Positions 25,882-38,052 are shown, numbered from the stretch's first letter. The stretch is 64,000 bases of DNA from Pyricularia pennisetigena (GCF_004337985.1 NW_021940920.1:1844549-1908548); one strand, 5' to 3'. Numbers and translations are program-made. Notes: a model not told the origin generated them from the sequence alone.

Positions 25882-27674
25882 TAAAGTACCCGCCCCTCAT
25901 CGGATCCGATTTCCGTCTTCTGCTGCTGGCTCCACTCGAGGCAGACAACCTTCAAAGTCAGATGCGAGCTGGTCCAGGCCACATTAGACGCAGATACCCG
26001 CTTCAAAGCACTTTCTTACACCTGGGGCAACCCCCAAGACACCAAACCCATCCTGCTCGACGGTGAGCAAGTCCAAGTTACATCAAATCTCGAAGCCTAT
26101 CTCCAGCAACTTTGCCACCCAACCGAGAAGCATTGGCATGAAGAGGAGGCCGAGTCATACTGCTGCTGTGGGTAGACGCCGTGTGCATCGATCAAAATAA
26201 CATTGCCGAACGCAGCGTCCAGGTGCTTCGCATGAAGAAGATGTACTCTCTCGCCGATCAAGTCATCGTCTAGTTAGGACGCGAGGCAAAGCACTACCGG
26301 GCCGGGTTTACGTGCATGTCTGACACGGTGGATGAAAGCTTGCGGATAGTTCTAGAGGACGATGGCCAACCGCCACGCGTCTTTGACGATCTCCTTGGCA
26401 CCTTGATGACCAAGTTCCACCAGATACTGTCAGCAGCGGCAGACTCGCCCGAGCTGCTGGGCATCGCAGACGTTCTCGGCAGAGACTGGTTTACTCGAGT
26501 GTGGGTGATGCAGGGGCTGGCCATGGCAGGCCGAGTGTCGTTCCGGATCGGTGCGGCAGACATCGGCCTCGGCCGGCTGTACTTGGCATGCTTTGGATTC
26601 AGCATGTTTATGATGCGCGACTGGAGGGGGGTTCATGCGTTGACACGACTTCTCGGGGACACCATCGAGAAGAGACATGAGTACGGCCAGTGTGGTGAGG
26701 ATGCTGACAGACTACCAGACGAAAGCAGCCTTTTGGGAGGGACGAATGGAAGGGCAGGCAGACGGGTGTCGGGGAAAGGAGCAGGTTTCCCATTCGAAAC
26801 GCTCCTGACCACGTCCCCGTCGCAAAACACGTCGTTGCCGGTTGACAAAGTCTATGGCTTGCTCTGTATCAGTGCCGACTTTTCCCGAGGGATGCACTGT
26901 GCCCGACTATCGCCTTTCCACGTCCGAGGCTTACTGACAGTCGTCAAAGCAAATCTCGAGAAGCACAACTCTCTGTCTCTGCTCAGCCAGTGCCGGGGTG
27001 GTGGAGATGCAACTGAAGGCATTCCCTCGTGCATTCCACGCATGGAATAGGGTCCCCAACAAGAACGAACGGTGGACAGGGCTCCCAGAGCAGGAAGTTG
27101 AGGCAGGCAACGGGACAACGAAGCCGACATTTTCTGCATCCAGGAGCATCAAGCTGTCTTCTTACCCATGGTGGATCGATACGACATCCAAGGAGCTGCA
27201 TTTGAAGGGAGTTTTACTAGACCACATAGTGCGGCTGACCGAACGCACGGCTTTCTCCATTCAAGATTATACCGACATTGACAAATAAGACGGTCGAGGA
27301 GGCAGCTGCAACGACCATGGTCGCCAAGTGCATGGTGCAGGAGGGAGGAGGAGGAGCCATGAAATATGTTGAAGCCGCTCCTGAGAGGACTTTAGAGAAC
27401 AGCCGCAAGCGGTGGTGCAGCAAAGGAAATCCACAGGTAGCTATCATACTTTCCATTTATCTAGGACAATGGAGCCTAGCCGTCACTAGCAAGACATGCT
27501 GTTGCACTGCTGATCGGTGCTCCAGTGCTACACGTGCTTCGCAGGGAGCCTGTCGAGACCAGTTTGACAAAAGGCGGCGAAGCTTGGAAACTTATGGGAG
27601 AGGCGTATGTACATGGATTGATGGACGGCGAGGCATTCAAGTATGGCGAATGGAGGGAGATTAGGCTTGTATAG
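25878..27674 (+). pseudogene. HET-domain gene, decayed
   Basis: The HET domain is visible in pieces: YPPLIGSDFRLLLLAP, then in another frame RCELVQATLDADTRF, FKALSYTWGNPQDTKP, ILLDGEQVQVTSNLEAYLQQ, then LWVDAVCIDQNNIAERSVQV. The expected Trp of the V(I)V-W-LG motif is a TAG at 26271-26273. Frameshifts lie near 25955-25965, 26155-26165 and 27000. A later frame gives RDWFTRVWVMQGLA, and the C-terminal signature GEAYVHGLMDGEAF ends at a TAG at 27672. The order and spacing match an ordinary HET protein of about 590 residues, so this was one gene. TGG-to-TAG is a G-to-A change, as repeat-induced point mutation would make. The putative ATG overlaps the stop of the preceding nuclease-like relic (ATGA). 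Confidence 0.85.
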
Positions 27675-27960
27675 TTGCACTAAAACAGCGAATAAATAGT
27701 CGAGATCATATTGATGATGAACAAGTAAAGATTGAGTGCTTGCGAGTTGTTTTACTGATTGGATTGCTGAGACAAGACGTGTGTCGGGCGTGCGCGACAC
27801 ATGTGGCAGAATCGCAAGCGGTAAAGGCAAAGGGGAGAAAAAAATCGGAGCAGCCATTTGCGTCAATGACCCATTCCATCAAGTCGCAGCCAGCGCATTC
27901 CTTTCTTTCTTTGTTGACTCGAGCTCGTTTGGTCTAGTCAAGTCTAGTACTTGTTTGACC

Positions 27961-29811
27961 ATGACACTCGCTTCGTTTGCCCGACTTCAACAACTAACTC
28001 AGCCATTATTGAAATCTCCCACTCTCGCAACAGCCAAGCTTGCCAGAGTTTCGTCAACGACAACCCAAGCCTCCCGCTCTTTCATCACCTTCGCTCCCAC
28101 AATGGACTCAAAGTCCAACGGTCGCCCCCCTCGTAGGAACAACCGTAAGAGGCCAGCCAACAACGGTAACGCAACCCCCGACTCTGAGAATCGCCGACCT
28201 CGCCAGAGACCCTTCAGCACTGCAAATGCCGCCCAGAGAACCCAATCTCGAGAGGCTTCCGGGGCATCACCTGCCCCGGCGACCAGCGCCGCCGCCGTCA
28301 TCGACAGCAACTCTCCTCGCTTCGCCGACTTGGCCAGTGAAAATCTCCTCGACCCCGTGCTCCTAGACACCGTCACACAAGACCTCAAGTTCGACCGCAT
28401 GTCGCCTGTGCAGGCCGCCACAATCCGTCATCTGATCGCCGACCGCGGCGATGTCTTGGCACAAGCCAAGACAGGCACTGGCAAGACCATCGCCTTTCTT
28501 CTCCCCGCCCTACAGACGCTGCTCAAGCGACCCAGTTCGCGCGGCAACAACGTATCGCTCCTTGTCATCTCTCCGACCCGCGAGCTCGCGTTACAGATCG
28601 CCAAGGAAGCTGAGGCGCTGCTGCAGAGGCTGCCTCAATACAAAGTGTGCACCGCCATTGGCGGCACAAACAAGGATAGCGAGCAGAGGCGCATCCTGCA
28701 GGGCTGCCAGATCTTGATTGGCACCCCGGGTCGTCTTAACGACCACCTTGAGGAGGAGAGCGTGGTGGAGATGCTGCAGTTTGTAGACACGTTGGTGCTG
28801 GACGAGGCGGACCGACTGCTCGACATGGGTTTCATCCCGCAGCTCAAGAAGATCGTCGCGGCACTACCCAACAGGCAAAAAGTCCCCAGGCAGGGCATGC
28901 TCTTCTCCGCCACTGTCGCCGAGCACGTCGCCAAGGTCTCCAGCATTGCCCTCTCGCCCGACTACAAGTTCATTTCCACCATCCCCAAGGGCGAGTCCAA
29001 CACGCACGAACGCGTGCCGCAGCACTTGATCGTAGTCCCCAATATTCCCGACACCGTGCCCGCCCTCGTCGGTGCCCTGAAACACGAACTGTCCGAAAGC
29101 GCCAACCAGGACGATTTCAAGGCCATAGTTTTTGCTCCCACGGCTGGCCTCGTCGACTTCTATGCTGCTATTCTCGGCGGCCTGCCCAACATGCCCCGCA
29201 TCCTGACGCTGCACTCGCGCATGACGCAGAGCAAGCGTACAAAGGTGACTGAAGACTACCGCAAGTCCAAGGCGACCGTGCTCGTGGCCACCGACGTCGT
29301 CGCCCGTGGTATGGATTTCCCTTCGGTCACCAACGTCTTCCAGGTCGGTCTGCCGATGGACAAGGAGTCATACATCCATCGCCTCGGCCGCACGGCCCGT
29401 GCCGGTGCCGAAGGCCGTGGAACCTTTATCGTCTCTGAGGCAGAGTCCTTCTTTCCCCGCAAGATCATGAAGGACTTTACCTTTATCGACCAGCCGGCGG
29501 ACCTGAGCGCCTGGAGCGACATCAGGGAGCTAGCGCCGAAGTTGGACCTTTACAGCAAGGCATACCAGTCCTGGCTCGGATTTTACAAGGTCTTCACCAA
29601 GCCGCTCGGCTGGAGCAATGAGCAACTCGTGCACGAGGCCAACAACCTGGCGCTCAAAGCCTTTGGCGCGCCCGAGGTCCCTTCTTTGAACAAGACCACA
29701 GTCGGCAAGATGGGATTGAAGGGTGTCAAGGGGTTGGTGGTGGTCCAAGACCCGCCCAGAGAGCAGCGGGGCGGCGGTAATCGGCAAAGCAAGGGCCGCG
29801 GCTCCCAGTAG
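27961..29811 (+). CDS. Mitochondrial DEAD-box RNA helicase (Mss116-like)
   Basis: Single exon, 616 residues, from the ATG at 27961 (GACCATGAC context). The N-terminus is Ser/Thr/Arg-rich and nearly free of acidic residues (MTLASFARLQQLTQ), fitting a mitochondrial presequence; an internal ATG at 28102 could give a form without it. Helicase motifs appear in order: Q-motif FDRMSPVQ, AKTGTGKT (about residue 168), PTRELA, GG, TPGRL, DEAD (about 280), SAT (about 315), the VATDVVARGMDF block and HRLGRTAR (about 472). A helical C-terminal extension (YQSWLGFYK) and a Gly/Arg-rich tail follow, both typical of Mss116. The yeast protein unwinds RNA in splicing of mitochondrial group I and II introns. The gene is intact and lies only 287 bases past the decayed HET gene. 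Confidence 0.93.
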   Translation: MTLASFARLQQLTQPLLKSPTLATAKLARVSSTTTQASRSFITFAPTMDSKSNGRPPRRNNRKRPANNGNATPDSENRRPRQRPFSTANAAQRTQSREASGASPAPATSAAAVIDSNSPRFADLASENLLDPVLLDTVTQDLKFDRMSPVQAATIRHLIADRGDVLAQAKTGTGKTIAFLLPALQTLLKRPSSRGNNVSLLVISPTRELALQIAKEAEALLQRLPQYKVCTAIGGTNKDSEQRRILQGCQILIGTPGRLNDHLEEESVVEMLQFVDTLVLDEADRLLDMGFIPQLKKIVAALPNRQKVPRQGMLFSATVAEHVAKVSSIALSPDYKFISTIPKGESNTHERVPQHLIVVPNIPDTVPALVGALKHELSESANQDDFKAIVFAPTAGLVDFYAAILGGLPNMPRILTLHSRMTQSKRTKVTEDYRKSKATVLVATDVVARGMDFPSVTNVFQVGLPMDKESYIHRLGRTARAGAEGRGTFIVSEAESFFPRKIMKDFTFIDQPADLSAWSDIRELAPKLDLYSKAYQSWLGFYKVFTKPLGWSNEQLVHEANNLALKAFGAPEVPSLNKTTVGKMGLKGVKGLVVVQDPPREQRGGGNRQSKGRGSQ

Positions 29812-29915
29812 CCCTTGTACCACCGTAACTTGCACCCTTCTTTGCGTTAACATTTTCTTTCTTTCGGCTTCTACATCTCATTCGGACCGTCCAGCATGGG
29901 CCTGCTTACTCTGCT

Positions 29916-29917
<2 letters not shown>

Positions 29918-29962
<45 letters not shown>
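29918..29962. repeat. Poly(T) tract, ~45 bases, in helicase 3' flank
   Basis: The longest mononucleotide run in the window, about 105 bases past the helicase stop codon and so in the 3' UTR or terminator region. Confidence 0.9.
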
Positions 29963-29963
<1 letters not shown>

Positions 29964-31199
29964 TCTCTGTGTTGTTGTACACTGTTCATGATACCCCTTG
30001 ATGAACTGGGATAACCCGAGAGCACTGATTTGCATGGGATGATTGAAAATAGAATATAGACTAAATCAGATTCTTATTTTCCCTGTTCCTAGTCAGTGGG
30101 CATCAAACTCACGTGGAGCTTTTACATACCGACTATGTTATGATGATTACTGTCGGTCTCCCGAGGTATGGAATGGCAGACACATGGCGGAGACCGACGC
30201 ATGTTTATCCATTTCGCAAAAGTTGATTGCCAAATTGGGGATTCTGGCAAAATCGCCAAAATAGGTTTTTCTCTACTCAGTACAACTGTCGTCAACGAGC
30301 GAGTCAAAGACAAGCTGTAGCCAATATGTTGTTTACCTCTTGTGCCAAGACATCATTGATTATCCACGCAGTCAATTCTAACGTCAGTGAAAAGTTGTTG
30401 CCCCTGTGTGAGTGCTAGCAGTCAGCAGCCATAAAGTCTGGGAACGCCAGGGTGGCTATACAAGAGCATTGGTTTCTTGAACCTCACATCAAGCAGGTGC
30501 CTAATCGACACAACCAACATTAGAGTCATTGTATCTTCACAAGATGGTCAAACTCCTAGTTGAATCGGACAGAAAAGGATGAACATCAAGGAGCTCCCAT
30601 AGAGTTATATTAGAAGGCTTATCTTCGACTCGCCTTATCGCCAGGAAGTTGCTATAAAATAGGTTGAGAACTTGAGATATTGATTTGAGCCGAATAACAA
30701 GCTCAACCTTGGCACAGGCTAGATTTCTTTTCTTCTTATAAAGTCATGTCGGTTAGTAAAGTGCGCACTGTAAAGTCGGTTTAACGGTTTTGACCTGGCT
30801 TCGTTGTTTGCTTAGTGAAGCGACACTTATCATATAAGTGCAGACTTGGATTAGCCATGGTTTCAATACTTGAAGCTGTTTGCGCCAAAAAGACAAATTC
30901 GAGAACTGGGATATTTTCTCTGTAAAGTAGCACAAGGTAGCTAAGGTATATAAAGCCTGTCAACCAATGTCTTCCTTGAGCAAGGGCTCAAAGCTATATC
31001 TTCAGCACCATCTTCTCCGACACTCTTTTCGTTTTTGGCTTCGTTCCGGACGCTTTGGCCTCGCCTCCTTGGGAACCAATTCTACACACCAAGACGTTTT
31101 GCCCTTCACCCCTTTGTATTTTGATTTTGCTGTCGCTCCTCCGCCACAGCTTGGCCAAGGCTTTTAAGAACACTCTGCCGAGGCGACTGTCCGCGGCCC
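29963..31199. other. Intergenic, left part of gene-sparse region
   Basis: No supported gene. A TATATAAA element at about 30948 lies 20 bases before an ATG (30967) opening a 66-codon ORF of no recognised type. It may be the old promoter area of the relic that follows. Confidence 0.35.
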
Positions 31200-31650
31200 T
31201 GATCGATTCCTAGAATGTAAATTTTCGAGGCGTAATTTCGCGAGAGGCTTTAATACCACCAACACCCGCTTGAGGTTTTGATAAAGTTGGACAAGAGGCT
31301 TCTGTCTTGGGAGTCGACCTCGAGTGACAAAGAGGTCGCCGAGGGAAAGCGGCAAGATATATCTAGAACCCGGGAAAGTTTATGACGTTTACCAAATCAG
31401 TACCAAGAAGCTCTCTGAAAACGACGTTCAAGCAGTTGCGGCCTTGTACGAAAAAGGAGGGCAAGCAATATCCTTATGCCGCCGACAGGGAATTCGCATT
31501 GATCACCGAGATCCCTCGACAAAACTTAACAGGTTGGACTGTTGTTTACTCGCTGGGGCGCAGGCTTCACATGAACAGAGCGGTATGGGAGCAATGTAGG
31601 ATAGCCCGTCGGAAAGCCGGTAGAGCCTTTGAATCTTTTCTAGATTGTCT
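31200..31650 (+). pseudogene. Possible relic of an enterotoxin-A-like ADP-ribosyltransferase gene
   Basis: Three fragments in shifting frames resemble the catalytic chain of heat-labile-enterotoxin-like ADP-ribosyltransferases, a family expanded in some fungi. They are a STS-containing segment (STSSDKEVAEG, about 31297-31330), a strand-like GKVYDVYQIST segment, and YPYAADREFALITEIPRQNL with a following GW. In the known family the order is an STS motif, a Y-x-I strand, then an acidic ExE-type region and an IP..x..GW motif, so the order fits. Frame changes occur between each pair. The N-terminal R-S motif block and any signal peptide were not found, and no spliced model repairs it. The call rests on short motifs and could be chance. 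Confidence 0.33.
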
Positions 31651-32279
31651 AGACTGCCGCTGTATACAGTATGGTGACAGCTACAGACACAGAGAGCTGC
31701 CAAAGGTACGGATTTGGAAGAATTGTGCTACTTGTGCAGCAAGGCCTGGGAGCCAACGCTGCAAAGGACACGGGACCAAGTGTTAGGGTGACTAGTATTA
31801 CAACTTACAAGCTCTATTATCCCCGCTATATAATTGAATTCAAGTCACTACTCGAAGCAAAAGAACCGAAAATCTACGTAGACTCTGAACTATGTTTCAG
31901 TCAACGGAGGTCAACCCAAAGATTTCAGCATGAGGCATGTTCTTTCGTCTTCAAGTCGGCGAACATAGAGTATCAGCAGCTTGCACGTAAAGCCCTGCCG
32001 CGAAAGCATCGCAGCGGGGCTCCAGAATCTTGATCCATGAACCTATGAACCCAATGAAAATCATGCGTTTGCCCTCGCGGTTTGCCGAGGACTGATGTAG
32101 GACAGCGATGCAACTTGAATTTGGGATCACATTTCTCAAAATCTGCATGTCGAGAAAAGGATGCCAGACGAGTTCACTTTAGTTTTAGCGCCATTTCACC
32201 TTTGGGAGATTGTTGGCAGCCGATGCGCTATGAGTGCATTTCTCGCTTGACTGTTGACAGGCCGTGGCAGTTTCGGAGC

Positions 32280-32281
<2 letters not shown>

Positions 32282-32315
<34 letters not shown>
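32282..32315. repeat. Poly(T) tract, ~34 bases
   Basis: Uninterrupted T run in an otherwise featureless intergenic stretch. Confidence 0.9.
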
Positions 32316-32316
<1 letters not shown>

Positions 32317-35300
32317 AACTCAAGCGTAGCAGAGGAGCTGGTTGTTGGCGTATCCCCAAACGTCTAGATCGAGGGTGCGGTGTTTACGTGAGGGAAGTTG
32401 CTGGCTAGTGATACTCCCAGGCTCGCGAGACAGTATCGGGGGAAGAAGATTCAAGTCCGGGAAGAAGCCTCGAAAGGGACTGGCGGAGCTAGGATGGGAA
32501 CTTGGGAGTGTTCATTCTGGGTATCGCGAGGAGGGAAATCGGTCCTCAATGCGTGGTGTAACACCGTAACATCAAGGCGACGCTAGACAGTCATCTTTCG
32601 CGTTGACGAGGCACTCGGATGCGGCTGGAAAAATCGAGCAAGGGCGGTTCTGGTCAAGTTTTCGAAGCGTCAGTGTTTGCAATACGGAACGGGACTCATC
32701 TCCAAATTTGCCGAGAGCCATGATGCTGTAGAGAATCAAAGACGCAGAAAGAGCTTCGACCATGAGATGTTCTCGAGGATCTATGCCGCACCCTGATGGT
32801 TGCAGAAGCTCAGGTTTGTTGAGAGGAAGACAGCACGAGGTTTATTTACGTCGTACCAGTCTTTCGGTACTCGATAGCTGGCTCACTTGTGCTTATGAAG
32901 TTGTGATCCGCGCCAACCACGTCTGTCCGCGTCTAACCGAAGCAGCATCGTCGTTGCTTTGTCACGTACACGTCTCGCCAGATGCGCCGAGACTGGGGAG
33001 TTGCTTCTAACTCATGCAACAAAAGACGGGACAGATGAATTGCGGCGGTGTGGTTGCCCAGTGGCCCCGTCACGCCGTGTAGAATCATCGACTGCAGGCG
33101 CTGACCTGTCAAGCTGCCAAGCAACACGACATGAATGTGCGCCCAGCCATTTCCTCTTGTTGTTGAGGGTGGACTGGAGACAGTACAGCAAATCGGTCCG
33201 GCAGAAAATCTGCAGCGCTAGTTTTAGTCTAGACGCCGGCGGTGTGGGTTGCTGTGATAGGCTTGATGCGGATGTTGAAGAACAAAAGAGCCATTGTGTA
33301 TGAGGGTTGTTGCAGGGGGAGAGCTGCAGCGGTGTGACGAGGAAACGCCACACATGAAGATGTGTTGTCGAATGAATGAAGACCTCTCTCCTATTCTCCA
33401 TAAGCTGGGACGAGATAGGTTGGGGAATTGACGCATCGAGATTGATCTGATACAGGTGGTAAAAAAAAAAAAAACGAAAAACAAAGGATTCGAGAACAAA
33501 ATCATGATAAACATGCACCATGCAGCTAGGAAAATTGACTTGGACAAGCGTCGCAACCAAGCTACTGTAGACAATTTGAACGATCTGTGATAAAAGAGAT
33601 CTTCCCCGCAGCTAGCAAAGGACTCACTCGACGGCGCGTCACCAGTCGAGGTGAGCTTACAGAGTAGTTTCGATTCCAGTGGGTTAGCGGGGACCGACCA
33701 ACAGGATGGTGCCTGACAAACCCACTGATGACTGACAGGAGTTGGCCCTTGCTAGCAGTGTACTGTACGATGGTAGTATGTACAGGCAGCGTCGTACCAT
33801 GATAGTGTGTCCGTTGTTTTGACCGGTTAGCTGCCAAGCTGCGTGAATGGCCAAGCAACCAAGGTAGATAGGTTGCCATTGGGTGCGGAGTGCCCAAGCA
33901 AAGTAAAGTGCATTGCGTTGAGGGTAGGTAGGGGTCTCAGCCCTAAGAAGCAACATGATTCCCCGCTTTGCACCCCTCATCCAACAAGCCATGCATCATC
34001 CATCGGAATCACTGCGCTTTGTTTCTTTCTCAAACACGGGACACGATGCTTTGTCCACCAAAGAAGAAAAAGAAGAAAACAGACTTGACAGCTGACAAGA
34101 ACAATCTGAGGGCAGATTCGGCCCGCGTCTTTGTCGAGCTCGGCTATACTCCGTAGTCAAGTAAACCAGGCTAGACATCACGAGAAAGTGGCGATGGGGC
34201 GCCTCCCATGCAAGCAATGATGCCTTGGCGGTCCGCAGGAAAGAGGATCTAGCTACTATGGGGCCATGCAATCCAGGGCATGGGTATGGCATGACTTTGC
34301 CTAGTCTACCGTAGTGTCTACTGTAGCAGTAGTCTAGCTATCTGGTCGAGCCCAAGAAGACCGATCGATTGACATGTGGATACCCGCATGTTTGGACTTG
34401 TTTCCCCCTCGATCTCTGTGCTATTCTCCCTTGAGCGTCTCCGTCTTTCCGCGTGCCCCCGCCAGGTTAGTGACGAGACGCAGTGCACACGATGCCTCTT
34501 GATCGTCCCAGGGAAAAATTTAAAATAAAATAAAAATAATAAAAAAATAAACAAACAAATAAAAAAATTAGACACGCCAATCTGTACTGACGCCACCCAA
34601 GATGCCGAGCCGAACTGTCACCTAAACCCCGGATTCCAGGGATTGCTAAAGTAGTGTAGTCACACGTCATATGCAAGGGATGTGTATGGCGAGTGTTTTG
34701 ATATTGCAACTTCTTGGTGGCATGCCATGGAATTCCTCTGGGGCCGACTTGTTCTTAGGAACTGCAATTTCCGGTTGCCACCGCCAAAAGTAAGGCGAGC
34801 AGGTTACTTTGTAATACGACATTGGCAGTGGAAACCAAAAAAAAAAAAAGCACAAGTGAAGAAGCAATTCTGGACGGAGGGTTGCTGCATGGTGGGTGGC
34901 AACCTCAGCAAGCCACACCAGCGCATTCTGATGACCGCCCATTGCTCCTTCAATGCGGATGGGGCTATTTGCTACGTTGGCCTTTTTTTTATGTCTGATA
35001 CACCACCTCAATCTTAGGCCTGGGCTTCCAAGGACCGCAGAGAGTGTAGAGTGCGTGGCATGGTTGGAAACTGCATGAGGCCCGACCCCTGCATTTAGCC
35101 GCCGATCTGGCAGGAAGCCGAGACTCGATGGAGAGGAAAACAAAAACAAAACGAAAAACCCTCTCCGAAGAAACTAGAGCAGTGTATCACAAGAGGGGAT
35201 GGCATCGCAAATGCTTAGGTCCTGCAGTAACCTTCAGTGCGTCAATTTCCGGTGGTTCTGACACCAAGAAAGGCTTAGGTCCCTGGGGAAAAAAAACCCC

Positions 35301-35920
35301 CCGTCTTCACTCGGGTGCCGAGCGCCGGGCCATTAATGACCCCTGCAAGTATTCACTACACCATGCTGCCGATCAACCAGGCAAGTCAAGGCCGGAAGGC
35401 CGGCTGGACTGACATGCTGGACCACAAAGCAAAGTTCCCGTCTATGGTCCCGTAGAGGCAAAGTCAGCGACTCTTTTTTTTCTTTGTGTTGCTTATTTTG
35501 CTTCCAATAGTGTCGAAATTATTCCTAAATATGGATTTTCCAGTCTAGTCCAGTAGTCAATAGCGGGTCTTCACGGCGGTGGCTGTCAGAGAAATTGGAC
35601 TCCCAACGTAAAGCTGCAAAGCAACACGCTGCAAAGCAACTGGCCGCAGTGCGTGTCTCCGCTTCGCTGTGGATTGACCGCTTTTTGGTGGCGGCATTGA
35701 ACAACATACACGCATAGCATTTGGGCTTTGGGGGGGAAGGGAAGGGGGCCTGGCTGGAACTGGGATGGACTGGGGGAGTGTTTTGGTGAGGCGCTTGGCT
35801 GGCAGGTAGACTGTCTGGCTGGCGACTGGATGGGCATTGGTCGCGGCTTTTGGGTGGCAGAGACCAGCGCAGACGGGCAGGCAGGCAGCACGGCCGCGTT
35901 GAGGCCCGAGGCTGGATATC

Positions 35921-36137
35921 CTCCCCTCCCCTCCCCTCCCCTGCCTGACTTTGACGGTTCCGGATCGTGGATAAATAGAAGGCTTCCTCCCTCCCATCAG
36001 CTCACTTTCTCCTTCTCTTCTCACCATCCCAAAGCTCACCATAGCAATAGCCACTCTTTAGACTCCCACTTCCAACTTACTTAATATCTAATCTCTTGTC
36101 TTTTTTCGAGACCCCTCAAACCCCAACCTAATTCAAA
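35921..36137 (+). promoter_or_regulatory. Hydrophobin core promoter and CT-rich leader
   Basis: A run of CCCCT repeats (35922-35942), a TATA-like GGATAAATAGAAGG at about 35968, then a pyrimidine-rich leader and a CAAAATG start context. This is the layout of strongly expressed fungal genes. Confidence 0.55.
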
Positions 36138-36600
36138 ATGTTCTCCCTCAAGACCGTTGTCCTGGCCCTTGCCGCCACCGCCTTCGTTCAGGCCGCTCCC
36201 GCTGAGCAAGGTCCCTCCCTGTCCATGGCGATGCAGAAGTGTGGCAGCGAGAAGGTCGTTTCTTGCTGCAACAGCAAGAAGGGCAACAGCATGGGTGGCC
36301 TCGCCGGCGAGCTTAACGTCCTCGGTGGCGAGTGCAAGGTCATCCCCATCAACGTTCTCCTCAACAACCTGGTCCCCGTCAACAAGTTCTGCTCGGACAC
36401 CGTTATGTGCTGCTCGGGCGACCAATTCGTGAGTTTTTCCTCGCCACGGTCCACATGGCATCATCATTCTCTATCTTCATCATCATCATCATCATCATCA
36501 TCGTCATGCAGCAGCCTGCTAACCACAGCATCTCTTTTACTTCGCTCTTCCCCATCTACAGGGTCTCGTCAACATCCAGTGCCTTCCTCTCCTGAGCTAA
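36138..36600 (+). CDS. Class I hydrophobin, 2 exons
   Basis: Exon 1 (36138-36428) and exon 2 (36562-36600) join across an intron (GTGAGT donor, CTACAG acceptor) to give 109 residues. The signal peptide is [19 protein letters not shown]. Eight cysteines at 35, 43, 44, 66, 85, 91, 92 and 104 give the spacing C-x7-CC-x21-C-x18-C-x5-CC-x11-C, which is the class I pattern. The protein ends shortly after the last Cys, as usual. Hydrophobins self-assemble at air-water interfaces and coat aerial hyphae and spores; in pathogens they aid attachment and surface sensing. The intron holds a CAT/ATC repeat. Intact, with a good start context and a TATA-like element. Confidence 0.95.
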
Positions 36601-38052
36601 ATGGCTTAATGTCTTTGCGGACATCTAGCCATCTCATTTCAGGGATGCATGTGATCACGATGGGGATGATGGTGGAGGAGGACGTTTGGAGTTCCGGTGA
36701 GGGAGCCTGGATCCGGCGATCAGCGCTGAGTGAAAGTTGGTCCTGGCGGCCGGGGGCCCTGGTTTCGTCCTAAGCTCCTGGTGGCCGTGGAACGATTAGG
36801 CACACAGCCCGCTGGATCCTGTCTCGCCTGAGGGATAGATGTCAAGTTTTGGAAGCATCTGGAAGGATGCCCGCTAGAGAAGTCTCTTCTCGTTCCACTC
36901 GTTTAATAAACCCCCTTCCAGACCTACTTGAATGCTCTCTGTGCTTGTGATTGATGCTTGATGTGACGCATGTTTCGTAACCATCACACTGTGATTTGTT
37001 TTTGGTTTTGCTTCTTTCTTCATCCAGGTTGAGTCTCACAGTCGGCAAGTCCTGATCAATGTTTTTGAATTTTCTCTGACTGGACCTAGCCGAGCCCTTT
37101 TGAAATGTCTCCCATCCATATCTGCCCCGATTTCCATTGTCACATTGCTCATCTTCTGCCCGTATCTCCCTCTACACCATTTCACCCTCGGGTTGATAGC
37201 TCTGCAGTCTGCGCCAACACCACCGGTGATATTGACTAGAAAACTGACTCGCAGCATCTGGGCGTCCAGCCGCATTCCATCTCAGTGACAAATTTCTGGG
37301 AACATTCAACTGCAACATGATTTCATAGTCCGACGTCTGTCGAGACACACATGAGTCTATTGCTGGTAACGAGAATCAGAACTGGCCTATAAGGTCAGTA
37401 GTTTCCATCAGAACTCTTCCCCTGTACTACAGGACGCACGCGACATGTGGACGGTCTAGGACCAAGCCTCTACTGCGGCAGGAGAGCGCATAGGACACTA
37501 AACTTTATTCCGACCACATTGGAAAGCTAACCAGAAGGAGTGCACAAGTCGATTACATGTAGGTTTAGCCTCGGGTTCCATTTCCGTGCGTCTCTGTCTC
37601 GATACTTTAGCCCTCACCACTCCGAATTCTTGTACGGGGCATGCCTGCGGTCTCTCTCGTTTTGGTTCTGCCGTGGCGAGCCACTGGCTAGCGTCTGTGC
37701 AGACGTAATCTTGGCATCTTGAATACACATCTATAAGCAAAATCTTGGTTTGTTTGTTTCTCTTGTACAACAATCGAAGGCGGTGTTATTTTTTTGGTTT
37801 TTTTCAAGACAAAGGCAAAAATAGAGACTGTTGACAAACTGCCTCAAAGCCATAGCTGACTGGGCTGCGACAAGGTAGGGCGTAGAGTCACAAGTTACAC
37901 AATTGTCAACAACCCAAAATCATTGGTTCAATCAATATGAGCAGAACTCATCTGTTCTGTCACTGCTCCCAAAAAGGAGCCCCGAGAAAAAGTTAGTCCA
38001 CGAGGCCATTCTGAGCACCACAATCAGGACTGTGTGGCTCAACAGCGGTTAT
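36601..38052. other. Intergenic, 1.4 kb
   Basis: Hydrophobin 3' flank and then sequence without a recognisable gene, up to the tRNA. Confidence 0.45.

Larger units (their letters stand above)
31651..36137. other. Intergenic, 4.5 kb, no gene recognised
   Basis: There are ORFs on both strands (for example minus strand 32572-32763 and 32933-33127) but none with a recognisable family, good start or consistent exons. A 34-base T tract lies at 32282-32315. The right end (about 35700-36137) is the hydrophobin promoter and leader. Confidence 0.4.

Noticed and set aside
30967..31167. 66-codon ORF behind a TATATAAA box
   Set aside because: No signal peptide or family, and no continuation by splicing. 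It may be chance or part of the relic that follows.
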